Assembly (NCBI GenBank): GCA_038230775.1
Contig: JBBRMQ010000171.1
Span: 1-9,471 of the forward strand
Length of the DNA: 9,471 nucleotides
Direction of reading: 5' to 3'
DNA from: JBBRMQ01 sp038230775
GTDB lineage: Bacteria > Acidobacteriota > Thermoanaerobaculia > Gp7-AA8
Positions 1-6,286 of the stretch are shown here, piece after piece (position 1 is the first letter of the stretch; the number at the start of each line of letters is the position of its first letter). The position numbers were made by a program, and so were the translations under genes. Under the pieces are notes generated by a model, which worked only from the letters and a program-made list of their open reading frames with translations, was not told the origin of the DNA and did no database searches.

Positions 1-79
1 ACTCCGTGATCGGGTTCATCGTCGATGAAGAACCGTCCCGTTGCGCGCAACGAGCCGGTCGAGCCTGTCATCCCGAGCG
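1..79 (+). repeat. Direct repeat copy 1 (intergenic)
   Basis: This 79-base unit recurs at 152-231 with one substitution and one inserted base. It opens with a near-palindrome at 15-29 (TTCATCG, one base, CGATGAA) and closes with TGTCATCCCGAGCG at 66-79. That closing motif pairs with CGCTCGGAATGACA at 131-144 (13 of 14 positions), so the unit ends in the left arm of a possible large stem-loop, 66-144. Such CCCGAGCG/CGCTCGGG intergenic repeats are familiar in some GC-rich Acidobacteriota and Gemmatimonadota genomes (general recollection). No ORF here looks real. Confidence 0.85.
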
Positions 80-88
80 GGGGTTGGT

Positions 89-144
89 GGCAAGTTCATC
101 GTGCCTCCCGCCCACACCGGTTCCTCGCTACGCTCGGAATGACA
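89..144 (-). repeat. Inverted-repeat arm, partner of 218-274
   Basis: Read on the minus strand, this segment matches 218-274 at about 90% identity (four substitutions and one single-base gap). It contains CGCTCGGAATGACA at its right end, the complement of the motif that ends both direct-repeat copies. Together with copies 1 and 2 it gives an alternating direct/inverted arrangement, as expected of a repeat that was duplicated and partly inverted, or of two hairpin-type elements side by side. Confidence 0.8.
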
Positions 145-151
145 CCTCACA

Positions 152-231
152 ACTCCGTGATCGGGTTCATCGTCGATGAAGAACCGTCCCGTTGCGCGCA
201 TACGAGCCGGTCCAGCCTGTCATCCCGAGCG
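152..231 (+). repeat. Direct repeat copy 2 (intergenic)
   Basis: Second copy of the unit at 1-79, 151 bases downstream, with one substitution and one extra T. The near-palindrome (TTCATCG/CGATGAA) recurs at 166-180. Unlike copy 1, the closing TGTCATCCCGAGCG at 218-231 continues directly into TAGCGAGGGACCGGTGTGGG, which is the complement of sequence inside 89-144. Copy 2 therefore carries the intact left arm that copy 1 has lost or exchanged. Confidence 0.85.
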
Positions 232-274
232 TAGCGAGGGACCGGTGTGGGCTGGGCGGCACGATGAACTCGCC
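218..274 (+). repeat. Inverted-repeat arm, partner of 89-144
   Basis: About 57 bases that match the reverse complement of 89-144 with four substitutions and one gap. The arm lies 26-82 bases beyond the metX stop codon (metX is read leftwards and ends at 300), so a transcript leaving metX would cross both arms and could fold into a long hairpin. A role in transcript ending or mRNA stability is inference. There is no clear U-tract, so it is not a typical intrinsic terminator. Confidence 0.75.
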
Positions 275-299
275 TCCCGACCCCCCAGTTCGTCGCTGT

Positions 300-1385
300 T
301 CACGTCAGAAACTCTCTTACCGCCGGCGTGATCAGGTCGTAGTCGATGAGGAACGTGTCGTGGCCGTTCGGCGACGAGATCCGCTCGTGGCGCACCTTCG
401 TTCCGTTCGCGCGCATCGCATGTTCGACGCGCTCGACTTCCCGGGTCGGAAAGAGCCAGTCAGTGTCGAAGGAGACGAGCAGCGATTCGCCTTTCCAATT
501 GGCGAACGCTTTCTCCAGCGATCCGTACTGATCGGTGAGGTCCATCTCGTCCATCGACGCTTGCACGCGGATGTACGAGTTCGCGTCGTACTGCGTCGCG
601 AACTTGCGCCCCTGGTGCTCGAAGTAGGAATCAATCTCGAACTGACGTGTCTCGCCACGGCGCCGCCTGCCGAACTTCGTTTCCAGCGCGCGCGAAGACA
701 GGTACGTCATGTGGCCGACCATCCGCGCGACTTCGAGCCCGCGTAACGGCGCAGGATTGTCGTAGTAGTCGCCGTCGTTGAACCGCGCGTCGCTCTCGAC
801 CATCTTCCGGCCGATGACGTGCCACGCGATGCCTTGCACCGGCACGGCGGATCCGGTCGCCATCGTGATGATCGACTCGCTGAGCTCCGGGAACATCGCG
901 CACCACATCAGGACCTGCATGCCGCCTAACGAGCCGCCGGCGATCGCTCGCAGCTTTCGGATGCCGAGGTGCTCGAGGACGAGCTTTTCGGCGATGACCA
1001 TGTCCTCGATCGACGGCCATGGGTAGCGCGAACCGTAGGGACGCTTTGTCTGCGGATCCACGCTCGCCGGCGCCGTGGTTCCGAAACACGAGCCGGGAAA
1101 GTTCACACAAACGACAAAGAAGTGATTGAGATCGATCCCTTTGTTGTATCCAATGAGTCCGTCCCACCAGCCCGGGCGCTCATCCTCCGACTCGGTGTAT
1201 CTGCCGGCCGCGTGTGCGCTGGCCGAAAGCGCATGGCAGACGAGGATGGCGTTCGAGCGCTCGGCGTTCAGTTGACCGAACGTCTCGTACCGAATGGTAA
1301 AGGGCGCGATGGTCTGCCCCTGCTGAAAGCGAAAGCCGTCGCGCAGAACGAGGTGCTCCGGCGGTCGTGCGATGAAGCTCGTCAT
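300..1385 (-). CDS. metX: MetX-type homoserine O-acyltransferase
   Basis: A 361-residue alpha/beta-hydrolase of normal length for the MetX family, which activates L-homoserine by O-acylation for methionine synthesis in the cytoplasm. Visible family marks are CHALS at 50-54, PGWWDGLIG at 71-79, the nucleophile elbow GGSLGGMQ at 150-157 (Ser152), RMVGHMTYLS at 221-230, FDTDWLFP at 306-313 (Asp309) and NGHDTFL at 340-346 (His342). Together they give a complete Ser-Asp-His triad. The acyl donor is less certain. The segment NFPGSCFGTTAPASVDP (95-111) departs from the Gly-Gly-Cys and Thr-Gly-Pro pattern I recall from classical acetyltransferases, and CHALSASAHAAG is closer to the succinyl-type subgroup. 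Its ATG overlaps the ligase TGA by four bases, so translation is probably coupled. The nearest purine-rich stretch (GAGAAGGG, 1401-1408) is too far upstream to be a good ribosome site. The repeat cluster lies downstream. Family certain, donor open. Confidence 0.93.
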   Translation of the reverse strand: MTSFIARPPEHLVLRDGFRFQQGQTIAPFTIRYETFGQLNAERSNAILVCHALSASAHAAGRYTESEDERPGWWDGLIGYNKGIDLNHFFVVCVNFPGSCFGTTAPASVDPQTKRPYGSRYPWPSIEDMVIAEKLVLEHLGIRKLRAIAGGSLGGMQVLMWCAMFPELSESIITMATGSAVPVQGIAWHVIGRKMVESDARFNDGDYYDNPAPLRGLEVARMVGHMTYLSSRALETKFGRRRRGETRQFEIDSYFEHQGRKFATQYDANSYIRVQASMDEMDLTDQYGSLEKAFANWKGESLLVSFDTDWLFPTREVERVEHAMRANGTKVRHERISSPNGHDTFLIDYDLITPAVREFLT

Positions 1386-3016
1386 TCTTGCGTCGGTGTT
1401 CCCTTCTCGCGTTTCAATTGTCCCTCGTAGATCCGCCGCACCTCGTCGATCGTCGAGATCTCGTCAAGCGACTTGTCGTCGCGGATGCGCGCGATGCGCG
1501 GGAAACGCAGAGCGTATCCCGACTGGTGCCGTTTCGATTCCTGAATGCGATCGAAGGCGATCTCCAGCACGACCTGCGGTTCGACCACGTGCACGGGACC
1601 GTGCCGCGCCTTCGTCGTTTCCTTGAATCGCGCCGTGAGCTGATCGATCTCGACGTCGGTCAATCCCGAATACGCCTTGCCGATGTTGACCAACTCATTG
1701 TCGCGGCGCACCGCAAACGTGTAGTCGGAGAGCACGTTGCGCCGCTTGCCATGCCCATACTCCGCAGCGGTGACGACGCAGTCGAGCGTGGCAAGCGCCT
1801 TCTTGTACTTCAACCACGATTTGCCGCGGCGGCCCGGAGTGTAGATGGAGTTGGGATCTTTGACCACGAGCCCTTCGTTCGCCCGTGCGCGTGCCGCATC
1901 GAAGAGCTCATCGATGTGCGACGCATCGCGAATCGGCGTCTGATCGGATGGACGAATCGCGCCCGTCGAGATCATCTCGCGCAGCCGTGCGAGCCGTTCG
2001 GAGAGCGGCGTCTCGAACAGCGCGTCGCCGTCGACGTGCAACAGGTCGAATGCGAAGAATGCGACCGGAGCATCACGCAGAAGTGTCTCGCTCACTTTGC
2101 GGCGGCCGAGGCGGGTCTGGATGACGGCGAAAGGAAGAACGCGGTCGCTGAACGCCACGAGCTCGCCATCAAGGATGAAGCTGCGACCCAGCGAGAGCGC
2201 TGCCGCCTCGATTTCCGGGAAGCGGTGCGTGACGTTGTCGAGGGTACGCGAATAGACGCGAACCTGCGTTCCATCGGAGTGAATCTGCGCCCGGATTCCA
2301 TCGTACTTGTCGTCGGCAAATGCACCCACGCCTAACGCGCCGAGAATCTCGGACGGATCGTCTTCGGGCTGCGCCAGCATGAACGCAAACGGATGAAAGA
2401 GCGTCATCTTCGCCGTGTCGAGCGCGTCGCTCTTCGCCAGAAGCGCCGCACTCCCGATGTCGCCGGTGAACATGTTCGCGCGCCGCACGCCAAGGACGGT
2501 CCGTCCGAATGCCTTCGCGATCGCGGACTCGACGAGACCCTCCTGCAAGCCGATCCGGAGCTCGCCCGTGATGATCTTCACCACGTAACGCGCGCCTTCG
2601 GCGTCCAACTTGCGCAAGAGCTCAGTGAGCACGTTCTTCTTCTCGATCGTACCGCTCGTGGTGGAGATGCGATCGAAGTACTCTCCGAGCTCGGCGAGGG
2701 TGATCGTTCGTCCAGGATCGACGGGGAAACACTCCGCGACCGTATCGCCCGCGTCGCCGTACTTTGCCCACGACGACCACACTTCGTCGGTGCTCCGGCC
2801 CGTCGCTTCAGCAACGGCCTCACCGATCGCCGCGCCGCCGACGCCAGTGACGCGCTCCTCGCGGCGCGGGAAGGGCGATCCGGAGAAGAAGACCACCGCG
2901 CGCTCGAGCGACGCATCGTCGAGATCGCGCAGATACGCCGCGAGAAGGCGCTCCTTCTCGAGCTTTTTCGTGGTCGCCCCGATGGCGTTGGCCGTGGCCG
3001 TGAAGTCAGAAAGCAT
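1382..3016 (-). CDS. ATP-dependent DNA ligase (LIG1/LigB-like)
   Basis: A 544-residue ligase that seals nicks in duplex DNA using ATP. Order of parts: an alpha-helical DNA-binding N-terminal domain (about 1-200), an adenylation domain with motif I KYDGIR at 237-242 (Lys237 is the adenylated lysine), DGE at 283-285, FAFDLLHVDG at 321-330, motif IV EGLVVKDP at 381-388 and motif V WLKYKK at 401-406, then an OB-fold domain ending in the motif VI-like ALRFPRIARIRDDK (502-515). All catalytic motifs look intact. I chose the ATG at 3016 because MLSDFTATANAIG fits the usual N-terminus. The reading frame stays open to 3559, but those extra 181 codons mostly lie antisense to mdh. No strong Shine-Dalgarno precedes 3016. 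Most bacteria replicate with NAD-dependent LigA, so this one is probably a repair ligase. None of the usual ligase-associated helicase or metallo-beta-lactamase nuclease genes, nor Ku, lies within the window. It overlaps metX by four bases. Its promoter must lie largely inside mdh. Confidence 0.93.
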   Translation of the reverse strand: MLSDFTATANAIGATTKKLEKERLLAAYLRDLDDASLERAVVFFSGSPFPRREERVTGVGGAAIGEAVAEATGRSTDEVWSSWAKYGDAGDTVAECFPVDPGRTITLAELGEYFDRISTTSGTIEKKNVLTELLRKLDAEGARYVVKIITGELRIGLQEGLVESAIAKAFGRTVLGVRRANMFTGDIGSAALLAKSDALDTAKMTLFHPFAFMLAQPEDDPSEILGALGVGAFADDKYDGIRAQIHSDGTQVRVYSRTLDNVTHRFPEIEAAALSLGRSFILDGELVAFSDRVLPFAVIQTRLGRRKVSETLLRDAPVAFFAFDLLHVDGDALFETPLSERLARLREMISTGAIRPSDQTPIRDASHIDELFDAARARANEGLVVKDPNSIYTPGRRGKSWLKYKKALATLDCVVTAAEYGHGKRRNVLSDYTFAVRRDNELVNIGKAYSGLTDVEIDQLTARFKETTKARHGPVHVVEPQVVLEIAFDRIQESKRHQSGYALRFPRIARIRDDKSLDEISTIDEVRRIYEGQLKREKGTPTQE

Positions 3017-3020
3017 GCGA

Positions 3021-3026
3021 TAGAAT
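3021..3026 (+). promoter_or_regulatory. Possible -10 element for mdh
   Basis: TAGAAT matches five of six bases of the TATAAT consensus and would start a transcript about 20-25 bases before the mdh ATG. No good -35 hexamer is placed at the right distance; the region there is GC-rich ligase coding sequence. It sits in the 39-base gap between the divergent lig and mdh start codons. Weak support only. Confidence 0.25.
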
Positions 3027-3040
3027 CCGCGCCCGCAGTC

Positions 3041-3048
3041 GGGAGAGG
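3041..3048 (+). promoter_or_regulatory. Ribosome binding site of mdh
   Basis: GGGAGAGG lies seven bases before the ATG at 3056, a good Shine-Dalgarno match at good spacing. It supports that start codon and shows that mdh is read rightwards from here, against the overlapping open frame on the other strand. Confidence 0.75.
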
Positions 3049-3055
3049 TTAGCGC

Positions 3056-3985
3056 ATGAAGACAAAAGTCACAGTGGTCGGCGGTGGAAATGTCGGAGCG
3101 ACGGTCGCGCAGGGCATCGCGTTGAAAGAGCTCGCGGACGTGGTGGTCGTCGATATCGTTGAGGGCGTGCCGCAGGGCAAGACGCTCGATCTGATGGAAA
3201 CCGCGCCCGTCGAAAAATATGACTCCATCCTGAAAGGCACGAACGGTTACGACGAGACGGAAGACTCCGACGTCGTCGTCATCACCGCGGGTCTGCCGCG
3301 CAAGCCGGGCATGAGCCGGGACGACCTTCTCTGGAAGAACGAGGAGATCGTCGCCGGAGTGACGCGCGAGATCGTCAAGCACTCGCCGAAATGCATTCTC
3401 GTCATCGTGTCCAATCCTCTCGACGCCATGTGCGAAGTCGCGCGCCGCGTGTCGAAGTTTCCTCGCGAGCGCGTCATCGGCATGGCCGGCGTACTCGACT
3501 CCGCGCGGATGCGCGCCTTCATCGCGATGGAACTCAACGTGTCCGTCGAGAACACGCACGCCTTCGTGTTAGGCGGCCACGGCGACACGATGGTGCCGCT
3601 GCCGCGCTATTCGACGGTTGCCGGCATCCCGATCACCGAGCTCATGTCGAAAGAGCGGATCGACGCAATCGTCGACCGCACGCGGAACGGCGGTGCGGAG
3701 ATCGTCAACCTGCTGAAGACGTCCGCCTGGTACGCACCGGGGGCGTCCAGCGTCGAGATGGTCGAAGCGATCCTCAAGGACAAGCGCAAGATCCTTCCCT
3801 GTGCTGCATTTCTCACGGGCGAGTACGGCATCAAGGATCTCTACGTCGGTGTTCCGGTGAAGCTTGGGAAGAACGGGATGGAGCAGATCATCGAGATCAA
3901 GCTCACGGCCGAGGAGCGGGCCGCGTTGGATAAGTCGGCCTCAGCCGTGAAAGAATTAGTCGATAAGTTGAAGATTGCGGCTTAA
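3056..3985 (+). CDS. mdh: NAD-dependent malate dehydrogenase (LDH-like type)
   Basis: A 309-residue enzyme of the LDH/MDH superfamily that interconverts malate and oxaloacetate with NAD in the TCA cycle, in the cytoplasm. The Rossmann fold shows VGGGNVGAT at 8-16 and VVVDIVEG at 31-38, where Asp33 should bind the NAD ribose. In the active site, [15 protein letters not shown] (78-92) supplies Arg82 and Arg88. Arg82 occupies the position that is Gln in lactate dehydrogenases, which argues for malate. Asn120 (VSNPLD), Asp148 and Arg151 (GVLDSARMR) and the catalytic His175 (GGHGDTMVP) complete the set. Length and spacing match LDH-like bacterial malate dehydrogenases, and nothing appears missing. 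It is divergent from the ligase and leads a rightward group. The exonuclease gene follows after 27 bases with no terminator visible between. A TAAAAT at its stop codon (3983-3988) is AT-rich, but lacks a -35 partner. Confidence 0.96.
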   Translation: MKTKVTVVGGGNVGATVAQGIALKELADVVVVDIVEGVPQGKTLDLMETAPVEKYDSILKGTNGYDETEDSDVVVITAGLPRKPGMSRDDLLWKNEEIVAGVTREIVKHSPKCILVIVSNPLDAMCEVARRVSKFPRERVIGMAGVLDSARMRAFIAMELNVSVENTHAFVLGGHGDTMVPLPRYSTVAGIPITELMSKERIDAIVDRTRNGGAEIVNLLKTSAWYAPGASSVEMVEAILKDKRKILPCAAFLTGEYGIKDLYVGVPVKLGKNGMEQIIEIKLTAEERAALDKSASAVKELVDKLKIAA

Positions 3986-4012
3986 AATAACGTTCTCCAA
4001 ACCCGAGAAAAC

Positions 4013-4939
4013 ATGAAGAAGCTCGTCATCGATATCGAGACGGTGGGGATCCCGTGGGAAGAGCTCGACTCTTACGTCCGCGAGTACCTCATCAAGGGTC
4101 TGAGTGACGGCGACGCCGAAGAAACACGCCGCGCCGGCGGGCTGTCCCCATTTCGCGGAAAGATCGTTGCCATCGGCGTCATCAACATCGACGATGGCCG
4201 CTCCTGCGCCCTCTACGAAGTGCCCGGCCAGACCGACGTCCGCGTCGAAAAGTCCGGCATGCGCTCGTACATCAGCGGCACCGAGAAACAGATCCTCGAG
4301 AAATTCTGGGACTGGTTCGACGTCGACGCGCGATTCATCACGTTCAACGGCCGCCAGTTCGACGCGCCCTTCCTGATGATTCGCTCCGCGATCAATGGCG
4401 TGGTGCCGAAGCGCGACCTGGTCGGGTATCGCTATCAGATGCATCCGAATTGCGACTTGCGCGAGGCGCTCAATTTCTACGGCACGACCAACAGCCGCCA
4501 GTTCAAGTTCAACCTCGATCTGGCGTGCAAGGTGTTCGGCATTGCCACCTCGAAGAGCGAAGGCGTCGACGGCCGCTCCGTCGAGACCTGGTATCGCGCC
4601 GGTCGTCATCGCGACATCGCGACCTATTGTCTGGAAGATGTCCGCGCGACTCTGGAGCTCTACGAGAAGATCGCTCCCACGCTGCTCATCTTCAACAAAG
4701 ACTTCCGCGAGTCGGAAGAGCGCGAGCTGCGTACCCGGAAAGATCCGCCGGCACTCGTGCCATCGAACGAGAGCGCGTTCATGGAAGCCGTCGCCCAGAC
4801 TTCTCTCGCGCTCACTGCCTCTCTCGATCTTCCCGACGCGGAGCCGGCAACCGCAGCTGCCGCGACGCACCAGGCGATCGTGTTCGAGAAGCTGATGAAA
4901 GCCGAGCAGGCGGAAGACGAAATCGAGTTGGGAAGTTAG
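4013..4939 (+). CDS. Predicted DEDDy 3'-5' exonuclease (PolB exonuclease-like)
   Basis: A 308-residue RNase H-fold protein resembling the free-standing 3'-5' exonuclease families related to the DNA polymerase B proofreading domain (DNA_pol_B_exo2 or YprB-like RNase_H_2). Exo I is VIDIETVG (5-12; Asp7, Glu9). SPFRGKIVAIGV (45-56) forms the following strand. Exo II is ITFNGRQFDAPFL (109-121; Asp117). Exo III is IATYCLEDVRATLELY (202-217), with Tyr205 and Asp209 giving the DEDDy signature. All metal-binding acids are present, so it is probably active on DNA or RNA 3' ends; the substrate cannot be told from sequence. Residues from about 230 to 308 form a charged, then Ala/Thr-rich tail that the catalytic fold does not explain. 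The start is the first ATG after mdh, preceded only by a weak GAGAAA. It probably shares the mdh transcript. The ligase just beyond mdh suggests, without proving, a repair role. Confidence 0.85.
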   Translation: MKKLVIDIETVGIPWEELDSYVREYLIKGLSDGDAEETRRAGGLSPFRGKIVAIGVINIDDGRSCALYEVPGQTDVRVEKSGMRSYISGTEKQILEKFWDWFDVDARFITFNGRQFDAPFLMIRSAINGVVPKRDLVGYRYQMHPNCDLREALNFYGTTNSRQFKFNLDLACKVFGIATSKSEGVDGRSVETWYRAGRHRDIATYCLEDVRATLELYEKIAPTLLIFNKDFRESEERELRTRKDPPALVPSNESAFMEAVAQTSLALTASLDLPDAEPATAAAATHQAIVFEKLMKAEQAEDEIELGS

Positions 4940-4962
4940 TTGGGGCGTTGGGCAGTCAGGCC

Positions 4963-6240
4963 GTGAAGGTATTCCGCGGCCGGATCTTCACGCCGCTCAG
5001 CGATCCGTTTCGCGACGACACCAACTCATTCGCCTATTTCGATGACGGCTTTCTGGCTGTCGACGCCGGTCGCATTCGTGGCGTGGGCTCGTGGGGTGAC
5101 CATCCGGACGGCGACGTCGTAGAACTTGGCGCGAAACGCCTGATCACGCCGGGATTCTTCGACACGCACCTGCACGCGCCGCAGCTCGAGATGATCGGCT
5201 CCTACGGCGGCCATCTCCTTGAATGGCTGGAGCGATACACGTTCCCGACCGAGGCGAAGTTCGCCGACCGGCAGTACGCGGCGATGATCGCCGAAGCCTT
5301 CTTCACGGAGCTTCTGCGCAACGGCACCTTGTGCGCGCTCATCTTCTCGACGATTCATCACGACGCCACCGACGCGTTCTTCGCCGAAGCGGCGCGGCGC
5401 GGCTTTCGCGGAATCATCGGCAAGGCAATGATGGATCGCAACGCGCCGCCTGCTCTTCTCGAGACGCCGGACGATTCATTCGAGCAGAGCCGCGATCTCC
5501 TCCTCAAGTGGCACGGCAAGGGACTGCTGCGTTACGCGATCACGCCGCGCTTCGCACCGACGTCGACCCCCGAACTGCTGGAGCGCGCCGGCGAGCTCAA
5601 ACGCGAGTTTCCTGATGCCTACGTCCATTCCCACATCTCCGAGAACACGGCCGAAGTCGCGTGGGTCCACGAGCTCTTTCCCGACGCCGAGTACGCGGAC
5701 GTCTACGATCGCTACGGCCTTCTCGACGATCGCACGATCCTTGCGCACGGCGTACATCTCACGGCCGAAGAGCTCGACCTGTTGAGCAGACACGGAACGA
5801 GGATCTCGCACTGCCCGAACTCGAACCTGTTCCTCGGCAGCGGTCTGTTCCAGCTCCATCGCGTGCTGGAAAGCGGTGTGATCGTCGGCCTCGGTACCGA
5901 CATCGGTGCGGGAACGACGCCGTCAATGTTCACGGCGATGTCGGATGCCTACAAAGTCCAGCAGGTTCAGGGAGTTTCGCTCAACCCCATCGAGCTCTGG
6001 TACCTCGGTACCCTCGGTGGAGCAAGGGCCCTATCCCTCGATGACGAGACCGGAAGCCTCGAAGAGGGGAAGTCCGCCGATTTCCTCATTCTCGATCTCG
6101 ACGCCAAGCCGCTGATCGCCATGCGCAGCGAGCGGGCGACGTCCATCGAGGACCTCCTGGCCAGCCTCATCTTCCTCGGCGACGACCGCCTGGTGTCCAG
6201 CGCCTGGATCGCCGGCCGGGAAGTCTGGACTCGACCGTAA
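4963..6240 (+). CDS. guaD: Guanine deaminase
   Basis: A 425-residue amidohydrolase converting guanine to xanthine and ammonia, for purine breakdown or nitrogen recovery. It follows the E. coli GuaD pattern closely: PGFFDTHLHAPQLEMIGSYG (63-82), LLEWLERYTFPTE (85-97), LLRNGT (117-122), GKAMMDRNAP (153-162), YAITPRFAPTSTPE (191-204), HSHISEN (222-228), AHGVHL (261-266), SNLFLGSGLF (287-296) and GLGTDIGAGTT (309-319). Zinc ligands are predicted as His69, His71, His224 and Asp313, with Glu227 as proton shuttle and His262 nearby. The start is uncertain. I chose the GTG at 4963 because VKVFRGRIFTP begins where family members begin; an in-frame TTG lies at 4948. The frame is open back to 4450, but that part runs through the exonuclease gene and is not coding. 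Upstream ribosome-site sequence is poor (AGG only two bases before GTG). The stop is 46 bases before the next gene. No other purine-catabolism gene is in the window. Confidence 0.95.
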   Translation: MKVFRGRIFTPLSDPFRDDTNSFAYFDDGFLAVDAGRIRGVGSWGDHPDGDVVELGAKRLITPGFFDTHLHAPQLEMIGSYGGHLLEWLERYTFPTEAKFADRQYAAMIAEAFFTELLRNGTLCALIFSTIHHDATDAFFAEAARRGFRGIIGKAMMDRNAPPALLETPDDSFEQSRDLLLKWHGKGLLRYAITPRFAPTSTPELLERAGELKREFPDAYVHSHISENTAEVAWVHELFPDAEYADVYDRYGLLDDRTILAHGVHLTAEELDLLSRHGTRISHCPNSNLFLGSGLFQLHRVLESGVIVGLGTDIGAGTTPSMFTAMSDAYKVQQVQGVSLNPIELWYLGTLGGARALSLDDETGSLEEGKSADFLILDLDAKPLIAMRSERATSIEDLLASLIFLGDDRLVSSAWIAGREVWTRP

Positions 6241-6272
6241 CTGGCGCGTGGTTTGCGCCGTCGCAGCTCATC

Positions 6273-6278
6273 AGGAGG
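6273..6278 (+). promoter_or_regulatory. Strong ribosome binding site deciding the start at 6287
   Basis: A consensus AGGAGG lies eight bases before the ATG at 6287. It decides against the earlier in-frame ATG at 6248, which would place this site inside the coding region and put a 13-residue non-hydrophobic stretch before the signal peptide. It is the best Shine-Dalgarno I saw in the window. Confidence 0.85.
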
Positions 6279-6286
6279 TTCACACG

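Noticed and set aside
1..231. Possible CRISPR array
   Set aside because: Only two copies of an 80-base unit at 151-base spacing, with inverted sequence between. No regular short repeats or cas genes.
192..746. 184-residue plus-strand ORF
   Set aside because: It begins in the repeat cluster and is antisense to metX. It is Arg/Val-rich shadow sequence with no domain and no ribosome site.
1388..2335. 315-residue plus-strand ORF
   Set aside because: Fully antisense to the ligase adenylation and OB domains; its length is explained by GC-rich third positions in the real gene.
3017..3559. N-terminal extension of the ligase frame by 181 codons
   Set aside because: Mostly antisense to mdh, with composition unlike any ligase domain. 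The ligase N-terminus fits MLSDFTATANAIG at 3016.
3956..4870. 304-residue minus-strand ORF
   Set aside because: Antisense to the exonuclease, whose DEDDy motifs are all intact. The minus frame shows no recognisable motif.
4450..4962. Upstream part of the guanine deaminase frame
   Set aside because: It runs out of frame through the exonuclease coding region; real GuaD similarity begins only at VKVFRGRIF.
6243..6259. Small hairpin between guaD and the exported-protein gene
   Set aside because: Only a five-pair stem (GGCGC/GCGCC) with a seven-base loop and no T-run; too weak to call a terminator.
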